DNA of 64,000 nucleotides from Cryobacterium suzukii (GTDB lineage Bacteria; Actinomycetota; Actinomycetes; Actinomycetales; Microbacteriaceae): positions 62,001 to 126,000 of the forward strand of contig NZ_SOHJ01000014.1 in assembly GCF_004403185.1 (NCBI RefSeq), read 5' to 3'. The position numbers and the translations under genes were made by a program. The notes under the pieces were generated by a model that was not told the DNA's origin, did not search any database, and saw only the letters and a program-made list of their open reading frames with translations. The stretch's first letter is position 1. Each line of letters starts with the position of its first letter. Shown one piece after another: positions 25,638 through 34,852 of this stretch.

Positions 25638-27509
25638 TTAGCGACCGGCCGCGTATCCCTGGGCCCCGCGTGCGTTCGCCGCCGCTTGCAGCAGCCCGCT
25701 CTGCGGGTCGCGGGTGACCGCTGAAATGCGACCGAGCGCCCAGTCGCCGGCCCGGGTGACCCGGTGGCCGCGCACTTCCAGCTCGGCGATGACTGTCTCG
25801 CCGAGGCGATCTTCGACTACGGCGCCGCCGGGTTCCCAGGTGCGAGGCCAGAACGACCCCGGAAACGAGGTGCTGTGAAAGGCGGGCGCATCGATCGCCT
25901 GCTGCGGCGTGTACCCGCCGACGATCGTGCGCAGCAGATACAGCAACTGCCATTGGTCCTGCTGGTCGCCGCCGGGGGACCCGAGCGCCGTCACCGCCTG
26001 CCCGTCCTTCAGTACGAGGGTTGGGGTGAGGGTCGTGCGCGGGCGCTTACCGCCGGTCAGCGCCGACGGCGCGCCGGGCTCGAGCCAGGTCATCTGCAGG
26101 CGTGAACCGAGACAGAACCCCAACTCGGGAATGGTCGGGGATGACTGCAGCCAGCCGCCAGACGGAGTCGCCGAGACCATGTTGCCCCAGCGATCGACGA
26201 CGTCGATGTGGCAGGTGTCGCCGCGCATTTCACCGGTCGAGAGGGCTTCGGGCTCAGCTTCGGTGCGGGCCGGTGCGGCGACCGTCGGTTCGCCGACCGC
26301 AGCGGATGCCTCCGCACCCTGCTTCGTCAGTGCCTCGGTCGTGTACTCGGTGCGCAGCACCGGGTAGTACGGGGTGTGGCCGGGTACGACGCCAGGGCGA
26401 AACTCGTGCGAGGCGGCCTCTGTGATGAGCGCTCGACGGGTGGCCGCGTAGTCGGCCGACAGGAGGTAACCCAGCGGTACGGTGTCAAGCGGTACCCCTG
26501 CGTCGCCGTAGTAGGCCTCCCGGTCGGCGATCGCCAACTTCTGGGCCTCCAGGATGGTGTGCACGCCGAGTGCGGTCGACGGGTCGAGCTCGGCGTCGCT
26601 GAACCCCTCCAGGATCGTCAGGGTCTGGAGCAACGCCGGTCCTTGCCCCCAGGCGCCGGTTTTGGCGATCGTGTGGCCGCGAAAAACGACCGTTGTGGCG
26701 TCCTCGATGCTCGCTTCGAAACCGGACAGGTCGGCCAGGGTCATGACGCCGGCATGGTCTGTGCCGGAAGAATGCCGGTGCGGAGTCTGCCCGAAGTCGA
26801 CGATGGCACGGGCCACGAACCCGTCCCGCCACTCCCGTCGGGCCGCGTCGATGTGCCCCTCCCTGGTCGCGACGGCCGCTGTGGCGCTGGCCGCGAGCAG
26901 GCGCTCGAGACTCCTCGCCCAGGCTTCATTGGTCACAAGGTCACCGGCTGCGGGCAGGTGGCCATTCGGCATCCACTGTGCTGCCGAGGTGGGCCAGTGC
27001 TCGGCGAACAGGGCTGCGACCGAGCTGATCGTGGCGACGACCCGCCCCAGAATAGGATGCCCGTCGCGGGCGTAGCCCAGGGCGAACGCGAGCACCTCTG
27101 GCAGCTCCCAGGTACCGAAGTCGCGCAGCAGTACGAGCCAGGCGTCGACCGCGCCGGGAACGGCCGCTGCGAGCGCCCCCGATCCGGGAACGAGGTCGAG
27201 GCCCTCTGACCGATAGTGGTCGATGGTGGCTGCCTGTGGGGCCGGGCCCTGCCCCATCAGCACGCGCGGAACATCCGGTTCACTGGCTGTCACGAAGACG
27301 CCGGTCATATCGCCGCCGGGTCCGTTCAGGTGGGGTTCCACGATGTGCAGAACGAAGGCGCCGGCCACGGCCGCATCGAAGGCGTTGCCGCCCCGTTCGA
27401 GCACGGCCTGGGAGCAGGCCGTCGCGAGCCAATGCGTGGAGGCGGTCATTCCGAATGTTCCCTGCAGTGTCGGACGGGTGGTGAAGACGTTCGGCGGGGT
27501 ATAGGTCAC
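25638..27509 (-). CDS. ggt: Gamma-glutamyltransferase family protein
   Basis: N-terminal nucleophile hydrolase that splits gamma-glutamyl compounds such as glutathione. 623 residues, the size of the precursor. The expected autoprocessing threonine is Thr432 in GDTCHIDVVDRWGN (usual form T-T-H), so the second Thr is Cys here. Family segments HLNGPGGDM, GALAAAVPGAVDAW and SPGGDQQDQW are present. No signal peptide is visible, so a cytoplasmic location is possible. Actinobacteria of this group usually use mycothiol rather than glutathione, so the substrate is open. GTG 27509 has AAAGG upstream. Confidence 0.85.
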   Translation of the reverse strand: MTYTPPNVFTTRPTLQGTFGMTASTHWLATACSQAVLERGGNAFDAAVAGAFVLHIVEPHLNGPGGDMTGVFVTASEPDVPRVLMGQGPAPQAATIDHYRSEGLDLVPGSGALAAAVPGAVDAWLVLLRDFGTWELPEVLAFALGYARDGHPILGRVVATISSVAALFAEHWPTSAAQWMPNGHLPAAGDLVTNEAWARSLERLLAASATAAVATREGHIDAARREWRDGFVARAIVDFGQTPHRHSSGTDHAGVMTLADLSGFEASIEDATTVVFRGHTIAKTGAWGQGPALLQTLTILEGFSDAELDPSTALGVHTILEAQKLAIADREAYYGDAGVPLDTVPLGYLLSADYAATRRALITEAASHEFRPGVVPGHTPYYPVLRTEYTTEALTKQGAEASAAVGEPTVAAPARTEAEPEALSTGEMRGDTCHIDVVDRWGNMVSATPSGGWLQSSPTIPELGFCLGSRLQMTWLEPGAPSALTGGKRPRTTLTPTLVLKDGQAVTALGSPGGDQQDQWQLLYLLRTIVGGYTPQQAIDAPAFHSTSFPGSFWPRTWEPGGAVVEDRLGETVIAELEVRGHRVTRAGDWALGRISAVTRDPQSGLLQAAANARGAQGYAAGR

Positions 27510-27713
27510 CCGTCTACCTTTGCACGAGAGCTGCGCTGGCCGCTGACGAGCGGATGCCGACGGCCGGATACTTCGAATTATTTGCGTCGAAGCAGGTCGA
27601 TTCGTGCAATGATCAGGCCACTAACTGCGCGCTCAGGTCGCAGATCTCCGGCGATTGTGGGCGAGCGTAACCGGCACGGCACGGAGCAAACTCGACACCG
27701 GGAGAGACGCACC

Positions 27714-28220
27714 ATGAACTTTGACTGGGAATTCAACGGATTGCCGTTGCACGTGCTCATCGTGCACGCGGTCGTGATCGTGGTTCCGCTGGCAGCCCTG
27801 TGCGCGGTGCTCACCGCGTTCTGGCCGGCCGCTCGTCGGCGCCTCGGCATCGTGACGCCGCTCGCGGCCCTTGCCGCGCTGGTTTTGGTTCCGTTAGCGG
27901 TGCAGGCGGGCGAGTGGCTGCAATCACGCCTCGTCAACGTCACCCCGCTGCTCGGTGCCCACACGTCGCTCGGTCGCACCCTGCTGCCATGGGTGATCGC
28001 CCTGTTCCTCGTGGCCGTTTTGCAGTGGGTCTGGTATCGCTATCTTGTCGGTGAAGGCGGCCGCTTCGCATCCGCTTCGCCGACCCGCACCGGGCGTCTG
28101 GTGGGCATCATCATTCTCGACCTAGCCGTTGTGGTCAGCGCGATCGGCGCTGTGGTGACGGTGGCGCTCATCGGAGAATCGGGATCACGCGCGGTCTGGA
28201 CCGGTCTCTTCACGTCGTAG
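27714..28220 (+). CDS. DUF2231-like integral membrane protein
   Basis: 168-residue protein with four predicted membrane helices, beginning with the family-like LPLHVLIVHAVVIVVPLAAL. A second helix holds LGIVTPLAALAALVLVPLAV. Histidines in the first helices and at AHTSLGR could bind haem or metal, as suggested for DUF2231 proteins, but this is not proven. ATG 27714 follows GGGAGAG. It diverges from ggt and ends at a hairpin facing the FHA gene. Confidence 0.7.
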   Translation: MNFDWEFNGLPLHVLIVHAVVIVVPLAALCAVLTAFWPAARRRLGIVTPLAALAALVLVPLAVQAGEWLQSRLVNVTPLLGAHTSLGRTLLPWVIALFLVAVLQWVWYRYLVGEGGRFASASPTRTGRLVGIIILDLAVVVSAIGAVVTVALIGESGSRAVWTGLFTS

Positions 28221-28245
28221 GGTGCCGCACCGAAGTACGGCACCC
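28220..28245. terminator. Hairpin between convergent genes
   Basis: GGGTGCCG at 28220-28227 pairs with CGGCACCC at 28238-28245, overlapping the stop of the membrane protein gene. Without a clear T run it is a probable bidirectional terminator. Confidence 0.6.
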
Positions 28246-28261
28246 CGCTCTCGCCTGCTGG

Positions 28262-29263
28262 TCAGGCGCGACGCCTGGGCGGCTGAGGCTTTTGCACGGC
28301 CAGTTCGCCGCCCACTCGTCCGCCGAACGGACGGCCGTGGTCGGCGAACTCCTCGCGAAAGTAGCCCATTCGCCACGGGCCCATTTCGAGTCGTGAACCG
28401 GTGCGCAAAATCTGCCCGTCGCCGATGCTCCGACCGTCGTCGGACGGTCGAGAGCTACCCGCGACGTCACCGGTGGCAAACAGACGATACTCGTCATTGT
28501 CATCGTGGCGAATCTCGGCGTGCAATGGTTTCAATCCCGGCAATTGCAGGTCAGCCTCGGCCGAGGAACCGATCGTTGTGGTGCCCGGCAGCAGATTGAA
28601 TTCCCGGGGCATCTGCCCGTTCCAGTTCTCTGAACCGACGACGAAAATGAGGCGAGGACGCCCGCTTCCTGGCGTGTAGTGGGTCGTCGTGACACGGCGG
28701 CGACTGCGCCGGTCGAAGGTCGGAGCGAGCGGGAATACGGTTGACGGCGGAAGCGGAATTGCCACGGGCATTCGCGACTGTCCGCGCACCCGCGCTTGCA
28801 CCAGCGGGCCCAAAGCGGTTCGAGAGCCAAGTGTGATGTGCGGCGACCGCGTCACGAGACGTTGCGTGACGGATGCCTGCACGTCGCCCAGACGCGCGAT
28901 CAGTCCGACCGGCCCGGTGATGGAGACGGTCAGACCTCGACTGGCCAACTCGGACGCGAGCGCGCGCAGCGGTTCCAGATTAAGTGCTCGGCCCTGCACG
29001 AACATTTCGGGGTTGCTCGTAAAGACGGTGATCTCCGTACCATCGGCGGTCACCGTGCCGTGCATGGAATCCTCTGCCCCGAACGAATCACCGAATGCTG
29101 AACCGGTCGAATCCGTATCAGGGTCAGCTTTCGATGCGCCGACTGCGCCGGTGGGCTCTACCAGGGAGAAGTCGATATCGATGTTCAGCTTGACGCGGGA
29201 AGGTGTCGGTTTGACGTACGGCACTTTCGAGTTCCCGGTTGGGGAGCCCGCTTGGGCGTTCAC
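28262..29263 (-). CDS. FHA-domain protein
   Basis: 333-residue protein. The C-terminal third is an FHA phosphothreonine-binding domain: FNLLPGTTTIGSSAEADLQL, then LKPLHAEIRHD in place of the usual SxxH core, and DGRSIGDGQIL. The N-terminal two thirds has no recognised family: an acidic Asp/Ser stretch at about 45-70 and a segment resembling a phosphoacceptor or nucleotide domain (GRALNLEPLRALASELA). It starts at GTG 29263, one base after the stop of the small upstream gene. No Ser/Thr kinase gene lies in the window. Confidence 0.72.
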   Translation of the reverse strand: MNAQAGSPTGNSKVPYVKPTPSRVKLNIDIDFSLVEPTGAVGASKADPDTDSTGSAFGDSFGAEDSMHGTVTADGTEITVFTSNPEMFVQGRALNLEPLRALASELASRGLTVSITGPVGLIARLGDVQASVTQRLVTRSPHITLGSRTALGPLVQARVRGQSRMPVAIPLPPSTVFPLAPTFDRRSRRRVTTTHYTPGSGRPRLIFVVGSENWNGQMPREFNLLPGTTTIGSSAEADLQLPGLKPLHAEIRHDDNDEYRLFATGDVAGSSRPSDDGRSIGDGQILRTGSRLEMGPWRMGYFREEFADHGRPFGGRVGGELAVQKPQPPRRRA

Positions 29264-29264
29264 G

Positions 29265-29537
29265 CTAGTTCCGAAGAGGGTCGGAGCCGACTGACTTCTC
29301 GTCGCTCGTCGTGACCCGCAGGGTCCCGTTGAATTTCCACACTGCGCGCGGGGCGTCGGGGCCGATGTCGCGGGGAACCTCGACGACCATATCAACGAAG
29401 CTGTAGTTGATAGCGGCGCCCTTGCCCGTGAGGTACGACCACATTTCCTGGCCAAGGTCGGTCCAGTCTTTGATGGTGTGCTCCGCGTTGTCAGGGGAGC
29501 TTTCGACATTACCCAGGTACGTCTGTCGTTCGGTCAC
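29265..29537 (-). CDS. Small conserved partner of the FHA protein, unknown function
   Basis: 90-residue soluble protein, start GTG 29537 preceded by AAAAGGAAAC; an in-frame GTG at 29597 is less likely. It has INYSFVDMVVEVPRD and RAVWKFNGTLRVTTSDEKS, which look like a short beta-rich fold. I recognise no family. It ends one base before the FHA start, so the pair is translationally coupled and should act together. Confidence 0.6.
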   Translation of the reverse strand: MTERQTYLGNVESSPDNAEHTIKDWTDLGQEMWSYLTGKGAAINYSFVDMVVEVPRDIGPDAPRAVWKFNGTLRVTTSDEKSVGSDPLRN

Positions 29538-29677
29538 GGTAGTTTCCTTTTCGCTCGCAGGGAGAATGTTGCCGGTTGCGGTAGGTGCGCCGGTCACGAG
29601 GACGAACCTCGAGATTTACCTAGCCTAGCTACCTAGTTGTGCAACGTAAAGGATTCCACGCAAATGGGGAACGGGTA

Positions 29678-29956
29678 TTATTCGGCGTCGAGGTCGGTCT
29701 CGAGAATCTTGACGAGGGAGTCGAGAGCCTCGTCGGCGCCGTCGCCCTCGGCTCGCAGCACCACGGTGTCGCCGTTGGAGGCGCCGAGGCTCATGATCGA
29801 AAGAATGCTCGAGGCATCCATGGCGTCGTCGGCCGGTTCGCCGGCCATGGCGATGGTGACCTCGATGGGCAGCTCGCCTACGGCAGCGACAAAAATACCG
29901 GCCGGGCGTGCATGCAGGCCGACGCGACTGGCAATGACGGCGGTTCGTTCAGACAT
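29678..29956 (-). CDS. ptsH: Phosphocarrier protein HPr
   Basis: 92-residue PTS phosphocarrier. The phosphorylated His15 lies in VGLHARPAG, and the Ser region is MDASSILSIMSLGAS. It takes phosphate from EI and passes it to the EIIA domain of FruA. ATG 29956 follows AGGAGG; an in-frame N-terminal extension is not supported. Last gene of the fru operon, 58 bp after ptsI. Confidence 0.95.
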   Translation of the reverse strand: MSERTAVIASRVGLHARPAGIFVAAVGELPIEVTIAMAGEPADDAMDASSILSIMSLGASNGDTVVLRAEGDGADEALDSLVKILETDLDAE

Positions 29957-30014
29957 GGGGTCCTCCTGGGTAGGCGTGTGAAAAAGTTGGTGCGATGAAA
30001 CGGGGTGCGACGGG

Positions 30015-31790
30015 TTAGAGACCCAGCGTATTAAGTATGGGTAGTTTCTCGCGAACCAAACGACGGGCATCCGTTGCCGAGTGCGCCGTCAGGGCCAGCT
30101 TGGCGAGCTGCTGCGCCTCCGGGAGTGTCACGCTGGCCAGTACCGCGGCGACGGCTGAAAGCGCCCGCGCTGTCATGGACAGTGTTGCCACGCCGAGTCC
30201 GACGAGCACGACCGCCAGAGCGGGATCGGCCGCGGCCTCGCCGCAGACACCGACCGGTTTGTCGTGGCCCTCGTCGTGCGACCCGTTCACGGTTAGACGA
30301 ACCAGCTGCAGAACGGCCGGCTGCCACGGCGTGTTGAGCGCGGCGAGCGGGCCGAGCTGGCGGTCGGCGGCCATGGCGTACTGGGTGAGGTCGTTGGTGC
30401 CCAGACTCACGAAATCGACGTGCTCGAGAATACTCGCAGCGGTCAGCGCGGCCGAGGGAACTTCGACCATGACGCCGGGTGTAGCGAGGCCGGCAGCACT
30501 GCAGAGTGAGGCAAAGTGCTCGGCCTCCTCCGCTGTGGAGATCATGGGGGCCATCACCCACACGTGCGCTTCGGTGCCCTCAGCGGCCTGAGCGATAGCG
30601 GAGAGCTGACGCTCGAGCACGCCGGGCGAGGTGAAATCGGTGCGGTAGCCGCGCACGCCGAGGGCCGGGTTTGGCTCGGAGGCATCCGTCAGAAACGGCA
30701 GCGGCTTGTCGGCGCCGGCATCGAGGGTGCGCACGACGACCTTTTTGCCGGGAAAAGCATCGAACACCCCGCGGTAAGCCTCCACCTGTTCAGCGATGGA
30801 CGGCTCGGTGTCGCGTTCCAGAAAACAAAACTCAGTACGCAGCAGTCCAACGCCCTCTGCACCGGCTGCCGCGGCCTTATCCGCATCCCTCGCGCCGCCG
30901 ACATTGGAGAGCAGCGGAACCAGATGGCCGTCCTTTAGCCGCCCGGTGCCGTCGAACACGGCCAGGGCTGCGCTGCTCGTCTCCCAAGCCTTGGCGAGGG
31001 CGACCTCGTCGGCGCCGGGATCGACCAGAATGGTGCCGGCAGCCCCGTCGACGAAGATGCGGGTGCCATCGGCGAGGGCGCCGACCCCCACAGCGGCGAC
31101 CACGGCGGGCAGCCCGAGCGCACGGGCGATGATAGCGGTGTGGGACTGCGGTCCGCCGCTCGAGGTGACGAGGGCGATCACCTTCGCTGGGTCGAGGGTA
31201 GCGGTGTCGGCCGGTGCGAGGTCCTCGGCGACCAGAATGAACGGGGTATCAGAATAGGGAATGCCGGGGGCAGGGACGCCGCGCAGTTCGGCGACGATGC
31301 GCCCGCGCACGTCGAGCACATCGGTCGCTCGCTCGGCCATGTAGCCCCCGAGATTGTGCAGCATCTCGGCCACCGACGCCGCCGCGTCCCAAATGGCCCG
31401 CTCCGGCGAGGCGCCGTTGGTGATGAGCTTGACGGCGGCCTTGACGAGCATGGGGTCGTTCGCCATCAGAGCCGTCGCCTCCAGCACCTCCCGGCCGGCA
31501 CCCGAGGCAGAGATTGAACGGTCGGTGAGGTCGGTCTGCACGGCTTTCGCTGCGGTGCGTAGGGCAGCGGATGCCTCCTCCGACGACGTTCCCTCGGCCA
31601 GCCGCTCGCCCACGGCGGGTTCGCGCACGGCTGCCGGCATCAGGAGAACGGGGCCGATGATGCGGCCAGGACTGACTCCGATTCCGGCGAAGGTGCGGCC
31701 GATTTCGGTCGCGTCTGCAGGTGCCCGACTCGCATCGGCACTATTGGAAAGCGTCTGCACGATCGTCCTCGATTTCTTCATCCCCAGCAT
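30015..31790 (-). CDS. ptsI: PTS enzyme I
   Basis: PEP-protein phosphotransferase that starts the PTS phosphorelay. 591 residues. The active His217 is in GGPQSHTAIIARALG; the PEP-binding region includes GLLRTEFCFLERD, and the C-terminal end has VMVEVPSAAL and SLGTNDLTQYAMA. An N-terminal extension of about 30 residues precedes FAGIGVSPG, so the true start (31790 or the ATG at 31781) is uncertain. It lies between fruA and ptsH. Having the general PTS proteins inside the fructose operon suggests fructose is a main PTS sugar here. Confidence 0.94.
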   Translation of the reverse strand: MLGMKKSRTIVQTLSNSADASRAPADATEIGRTFAGIGVSPGRIIGPVLLMPAAVREPAVGERLAEGTSSEEASAALRTAAKAVQTDLTDRSISASGAGREVLEATALMANDPMLVKAAVKLITNGASPERAIWDAAASVAEMLHNLGGYMAERATDVLDVRGRIVAELRGVPAPGIPYSDTPFILVAEDLAPADTATLDPAKVIALVTSSGGPQSHTAIIARALGLPAVVAAVGVGALADGTRIFVDGAAGTILVDPGADEVALAKAWETSSAALAVFDGTGRLKDGHLVPLLSNVGGARDADKAAAAGAEGVGLLRTEFCFLERDTEPSIAEQVEAYRGVFDAFPGKKVVVRTLDAGADKPLPFLTDASEPNPALGVRGYRTDFTSPGVLERQLSAIAQAAEGTEAHVWVMAPMISTAEEAEHFASLCSAAGLATPGVMVEVPSAALTAASILEHVDFVSLGTNDLTQYAMAADRQLGPLAALNTPWQPAVLQLVRLTVNGSHDEGHDKPVGVCGEAAADPALAVVLVGLGVATLSMTARALSAVAAVLASVTLPEAQQLAKLALTAHSATDARRLVREKLPILNTLGL

Positions 31791-31847
31791 TCGGCTGGCG
31801 TTGCTGTACTGCGTGGCGTTATGTTCGGGCAGTTGCTGCTGGTCGGA

Positions 31848-33854
31848 TCAGGCGTTGACCATGGCGACTGGAGTGGCCTCAACGGGACGCTTCCGCACGG
31901 CGTAGCGCTTGAGCCCGACAACTGCGAACGCCGATACAACAGTACCGATCACAACGGCGAGCAAAAACAACCAGAAGTTGTCGATGGCGAAGAACACGAA
32001 TACTCCACCGTGCGGCGCCTTGCTCGTGACGTTCCAGGCCATCGAGAGACCGCCGGTGACCGCGGCACCGAGCATGCTGGCCGGAATCACCCGGAAAACG
32101 TCGGCGGCGGCGAACGGAATGGCGCCCTCGGAGATGAACGAGGCACCGAGCAGCCAGGCGGCCTTGCCGTTTTCGCGTTCGGCCAGGCTGAACAGCTTCT
32201 TGTCGACAGCGGTGGCGAGGGCCATCGCGAGCGGCGGCACCATGCCGGCGGCCATGACCGCGGCCATGATCTGCCATGGCGCCTGGTTGGTAAGGCTTGC
32301 AGCGCCGAGGCCGGCGACGGCGAAGGCGTAGGCGACCTTGTTCACCGGGCCACCGAGGTCGAACGCCATCATGAGGCCGAGAATGACGCCGAGAATCACA
32401 GCGGATGCTCCGGTCATGCCGTTCAGCCAGGTACCCAGCCCCACGGTCAGTAGCGCAATCGGCCCGCCGAGCACGATGAACATCAGGCCGGAAGCGACGA
32501 TCGACGCGATCAATGGAATGATCACGACGGGCATGAGACTGCGGAGCCAGCGGGGGACGTTGATCTTCGCAATACTCACGGCCACGACGCCGGCGAGCAG
32601 GCCGCCGACGATGCCGCCGAGGAACCCGGCGCCCATGAAGCCGGCGACCGAACCGGCCACGAAGCCCGGGGCGATTCCTGGTCGGTCGGCGATGGCGAAG
32701 GAGATATAACCAGCCAGCGCTGGAATCAAAAATGCCATCGACAGGCCGCCGATTTTGGAGAAGACCGCGCCGAGGTAGATGGCCAGTCCACCCTCCGGCA
32801 GGTCAAACAGGCTGTTGTTCAGTACGACTGTGTCAGCGATCTTGCCGATTTCGAATCCACCGAGCAGAAAGCCGAGGGCAATGAGCAGGCCGCCGCCGGC
32901 AACGAACGGAATCATGTAGCTCACGCCGGTGAGCAGCGCGCGCTTGAGTTTCTGGCCCAGGTGCTCACTCTTCTCTTCGGATGACCCGCCGACGTCCACG
33001 GTGCCGCTGACCCGACGCGCGTTCGGATTGAGCGCGGCAGCGAGGGCCTCCTCGATCAAACGGCCGGGTTCGTCGATTCCGCGCTTGACCGGTGCGTTGA
33101 TGACGGGCAGGCCGGCGAAACGTTCCCGGCCACGCACGTCGACGTCGACGGCGAAAATGACGGCGTCGGCGGCGGCAATGACGGCGGGGTCGAGCGGGGT
33201 GAGGCCGGCCGAACCCTGGGTTTCCACCTGCAGATCGACACCGACGGCCTTCGCAGCGGCGACGAGGGAATCGGCGGCCATGTAGGTGTGTGCGATGCCG
33301 GTGGGGCAGGCCGTGACCGCGACGATGCGCTTCATGCCGCTCGACGCGGTACCGGTACCGGCATTGGCGTTGTCACCGGACTGGGCACCAGCGGCTACCG
33401 GTACCGGGGCGACCACGTTGTTGACGAGGTCAACGATCTGCTGCGTGCTTGACGCATCGCGCAGTGCCGAGGTGAAATCCTTCTTCATGAGCGATCGGGC
33501 CAGCTTGGCCAGAATCTTCAGGTGTTCCTGGTCGGCGCCCTCCGGCGCCGCGATGAGAAAGACCAGGTCGGCCGGGCCGTCCTTGGAGCCGAAATCAACC
33601 GGGGACGACAGGCGGGCCAGCGCGAGCGTGGGCTCCAGCACGGCCGAGGAGCGGCAGTGTGGGATGGCGAGCCCACCGGGGATGCCGGTGGCCGTCTTCG
33701 CTTCGCGGGCGAGGGCATCCGCATAGAGAGCGTCGATCTCGGTGGCCCGGCCCGACGCGACGACGAGCTCGGCCAGGTGCCGAATGACGTCTTTCGGCTC
33801 GGTGCCGAGGTTGGTGTCCAGAGCAACGAGCTCCGCGGTAATCAGTGCACTCAC
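31848..33854 (-). CDS. fruA: Fructose PTS permease EIIABC
   Basis: Membrane permease that imports fructose as fructose 1-phosphate. 668 residues in the order A-B-C: the EIIA His66 in GGLAIPHCR, an Ala/Gly/Asn linker near 150-172, the EIIB Cys183 in VTACPTGIAHTY, then a long EIIC membrane region beginning near 290 (SYMIPFVAGGGLLIALGF). The fused A-B-C form is common in actinobacteria. It overlaps fruK by 4 bp (ATGA). Confidence 0.95.
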   Translation of the reverse strand: MSALITAELVALDTNLGTEPKDVIRHLAELVVASGRATEIDALYADALAREAKTATGIPGGLAIPHCRSSAVLEPTLALARLSSPVDFGSKDGPADLVFLIAAPEGADQEHLKILAKLARSLMKKDFTSALRDASSTQQIVDLVNNVVAPVPVAAGAQSGDNANAGTGTASSGMKRIVAVTACPTGIAHTYMAADSLVAAAKAVGVDLQVETQGSAGLTPLDPAVIAAADAVIFAVDVDVRGRERFAGLPVINAPVKRGIDEPGRLIEEALAAALNPNARRVSGTVDVGGSSEEKSEHLGQKLKRALLTGVSYMIPFVAGGGLLIALGFLLGGFEIGKIADTVVLNNSLFDLPEGGLAIYLGAVFSKIGGLSMAFLIPALAGYISFAIADRPGIAPGFVAGSVAGFMGAGFLGGIVGGLLAGVVAVSIAKINVPRWLRSLMPVVIIPLIASIVASGLMFIVLGGPIALLTVGLGTWLNGMTGASAVILGVILGLMMAFDLGGPVNKVAYAFAVAGLGAASLTNQAPWQIMAAVMAAGMVPPLAMALATAVDKKLFSLAERENGKAAWLLGASFISEGAIPFAAADVFRVIPASMLGAAVTGGLSMAWNVTSKAPHGGVFVFFAIDNFWLFLLAVVIGTVVSAFAVVGLKRYAVRKRPVEATPVAMVNA

Positions 33855-34852
33855 TGGTCATCCTCCTTTGGATGTGTGGCCGAAACCGGTCGCAGGGCCG
33901 ATACGGGGGGCAGCGGCGTCACGGTGACGGCGCCGGGGTTGGTTTGATGCAGGGCGGGAACGGTTGAACCAGGCAGGGATGCTGCTGCGGCGCCGTGGGC
34001 AGCTGCCTGGCGCAGGCAGTCGGGAGCACTCGCTCCCGAGTTGCTCTGCAGCAGATAGCCGGCCAGGGCCGAGTCGCCGGCGCCGACGGTGCTGACGGCA
34101 CGGATCGGGGGAGTCGTGGCAAGCCAGCTTCCCTCTGCGGTGACCAGAACGGCGCCCTTGGCTCCGAGGGTGGCCAGCACGGCGCCGACACCACCGGCGA
34201 TGAGAACGCGGGCCGCGTCGACGACGAGGTCGGTGTTCGCCTCGAGGGTGTCACCGTCAAACATCCCGCTCAGTTCGGCGAGTTCTTCACCGTTGGGCTT
34301 GAGCAGATCGGGGTGGGCCAATGCGGCGGCGGCGAGTGGTCCGCCGGACGAGTCCACGGCCACCTTCGGAGCGCGGCTGCCGAGTCTGGCGCGCAACTCG
34401 CGAATGATCCGGGCGTAGAAATCGTCGGGCACTCCGGGCGGTACCGACCCGGCCAGCACGAGCCAGCTGGCACCGACCGACTGCTCCAGCACGAGGTCGA
34501 TGAGGGCACGCTGCTGTTGAAGGCTCAAAATTGGGCCGGGTTCATTGACTTTGGTCGTCGTGCCGTCGGGTTCGGTGATCGCAACGTTGCTGCGAAGCGG
34601 CGCGCCGATCGGCAGGCCGACGTGCGGTACCCCGTGGTTGGCGAGGGCCAGGAGCACCGGGTCGTCGGGGTCGCCCGGCAGAATGGCCAGGGTTGCGATG
34701 CCACTCGCTTCGAGGGCGCGGCAGATGTTGACGCCCTTACCGCCGGGCTCGCCGTGAGCGGCGACGGCTCGCTGCACCTCGCCGCGCTCCAGCGGGCCGG
34801 CCAACGCGATGGTCCGATCGAGGCTGGGGTTGGGGGTCAGCGTGACGATCAT
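33851..34852 (-). CDS. fruK: 1-phosphofructokinase
   Basis: PfkB-family kinase converting fructose 1-phosphate to the 1,6-bisphosphate. 333 residues. N-terminal VTLTPNPSLDRTI, sugar-binding GGKGVNICRAL and the catalytic base Asp in STVGAGDSALAGYLL are all typical. Overlaps of 4 bp link it to fruR upstream and fruA downstream. Confidence 0.94.
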   Translation of the reverse strand: MIVTLTPNPSLDRTIALAGPLERGEVQRAVAAHGEPGGKGVNICRALEASGIATLAILPGDPDDPVLLALANHGVPHVGLPIGAPLRSNVAITEPDGTTTKVNEPGPILSLQQQRALIDLVLEQSVGASWLVLAGSVPPGVPDDFYARIIRELRARLGSRAPKVAVDSSGGPLAAAALAHPDLLKPNGEELAELSGMFDGDTLEANTDLVVDAARVLIAGGVGAVLATLGAKGAVLVTAEGSWLATTPPIRAVSTVGAGDSALAGYLLQSNSGASAPDCLRQAAAHGAAAASLPGSTVPALHQTNPGAVTVTPLPPVSALRPVSATHPKEDDQ

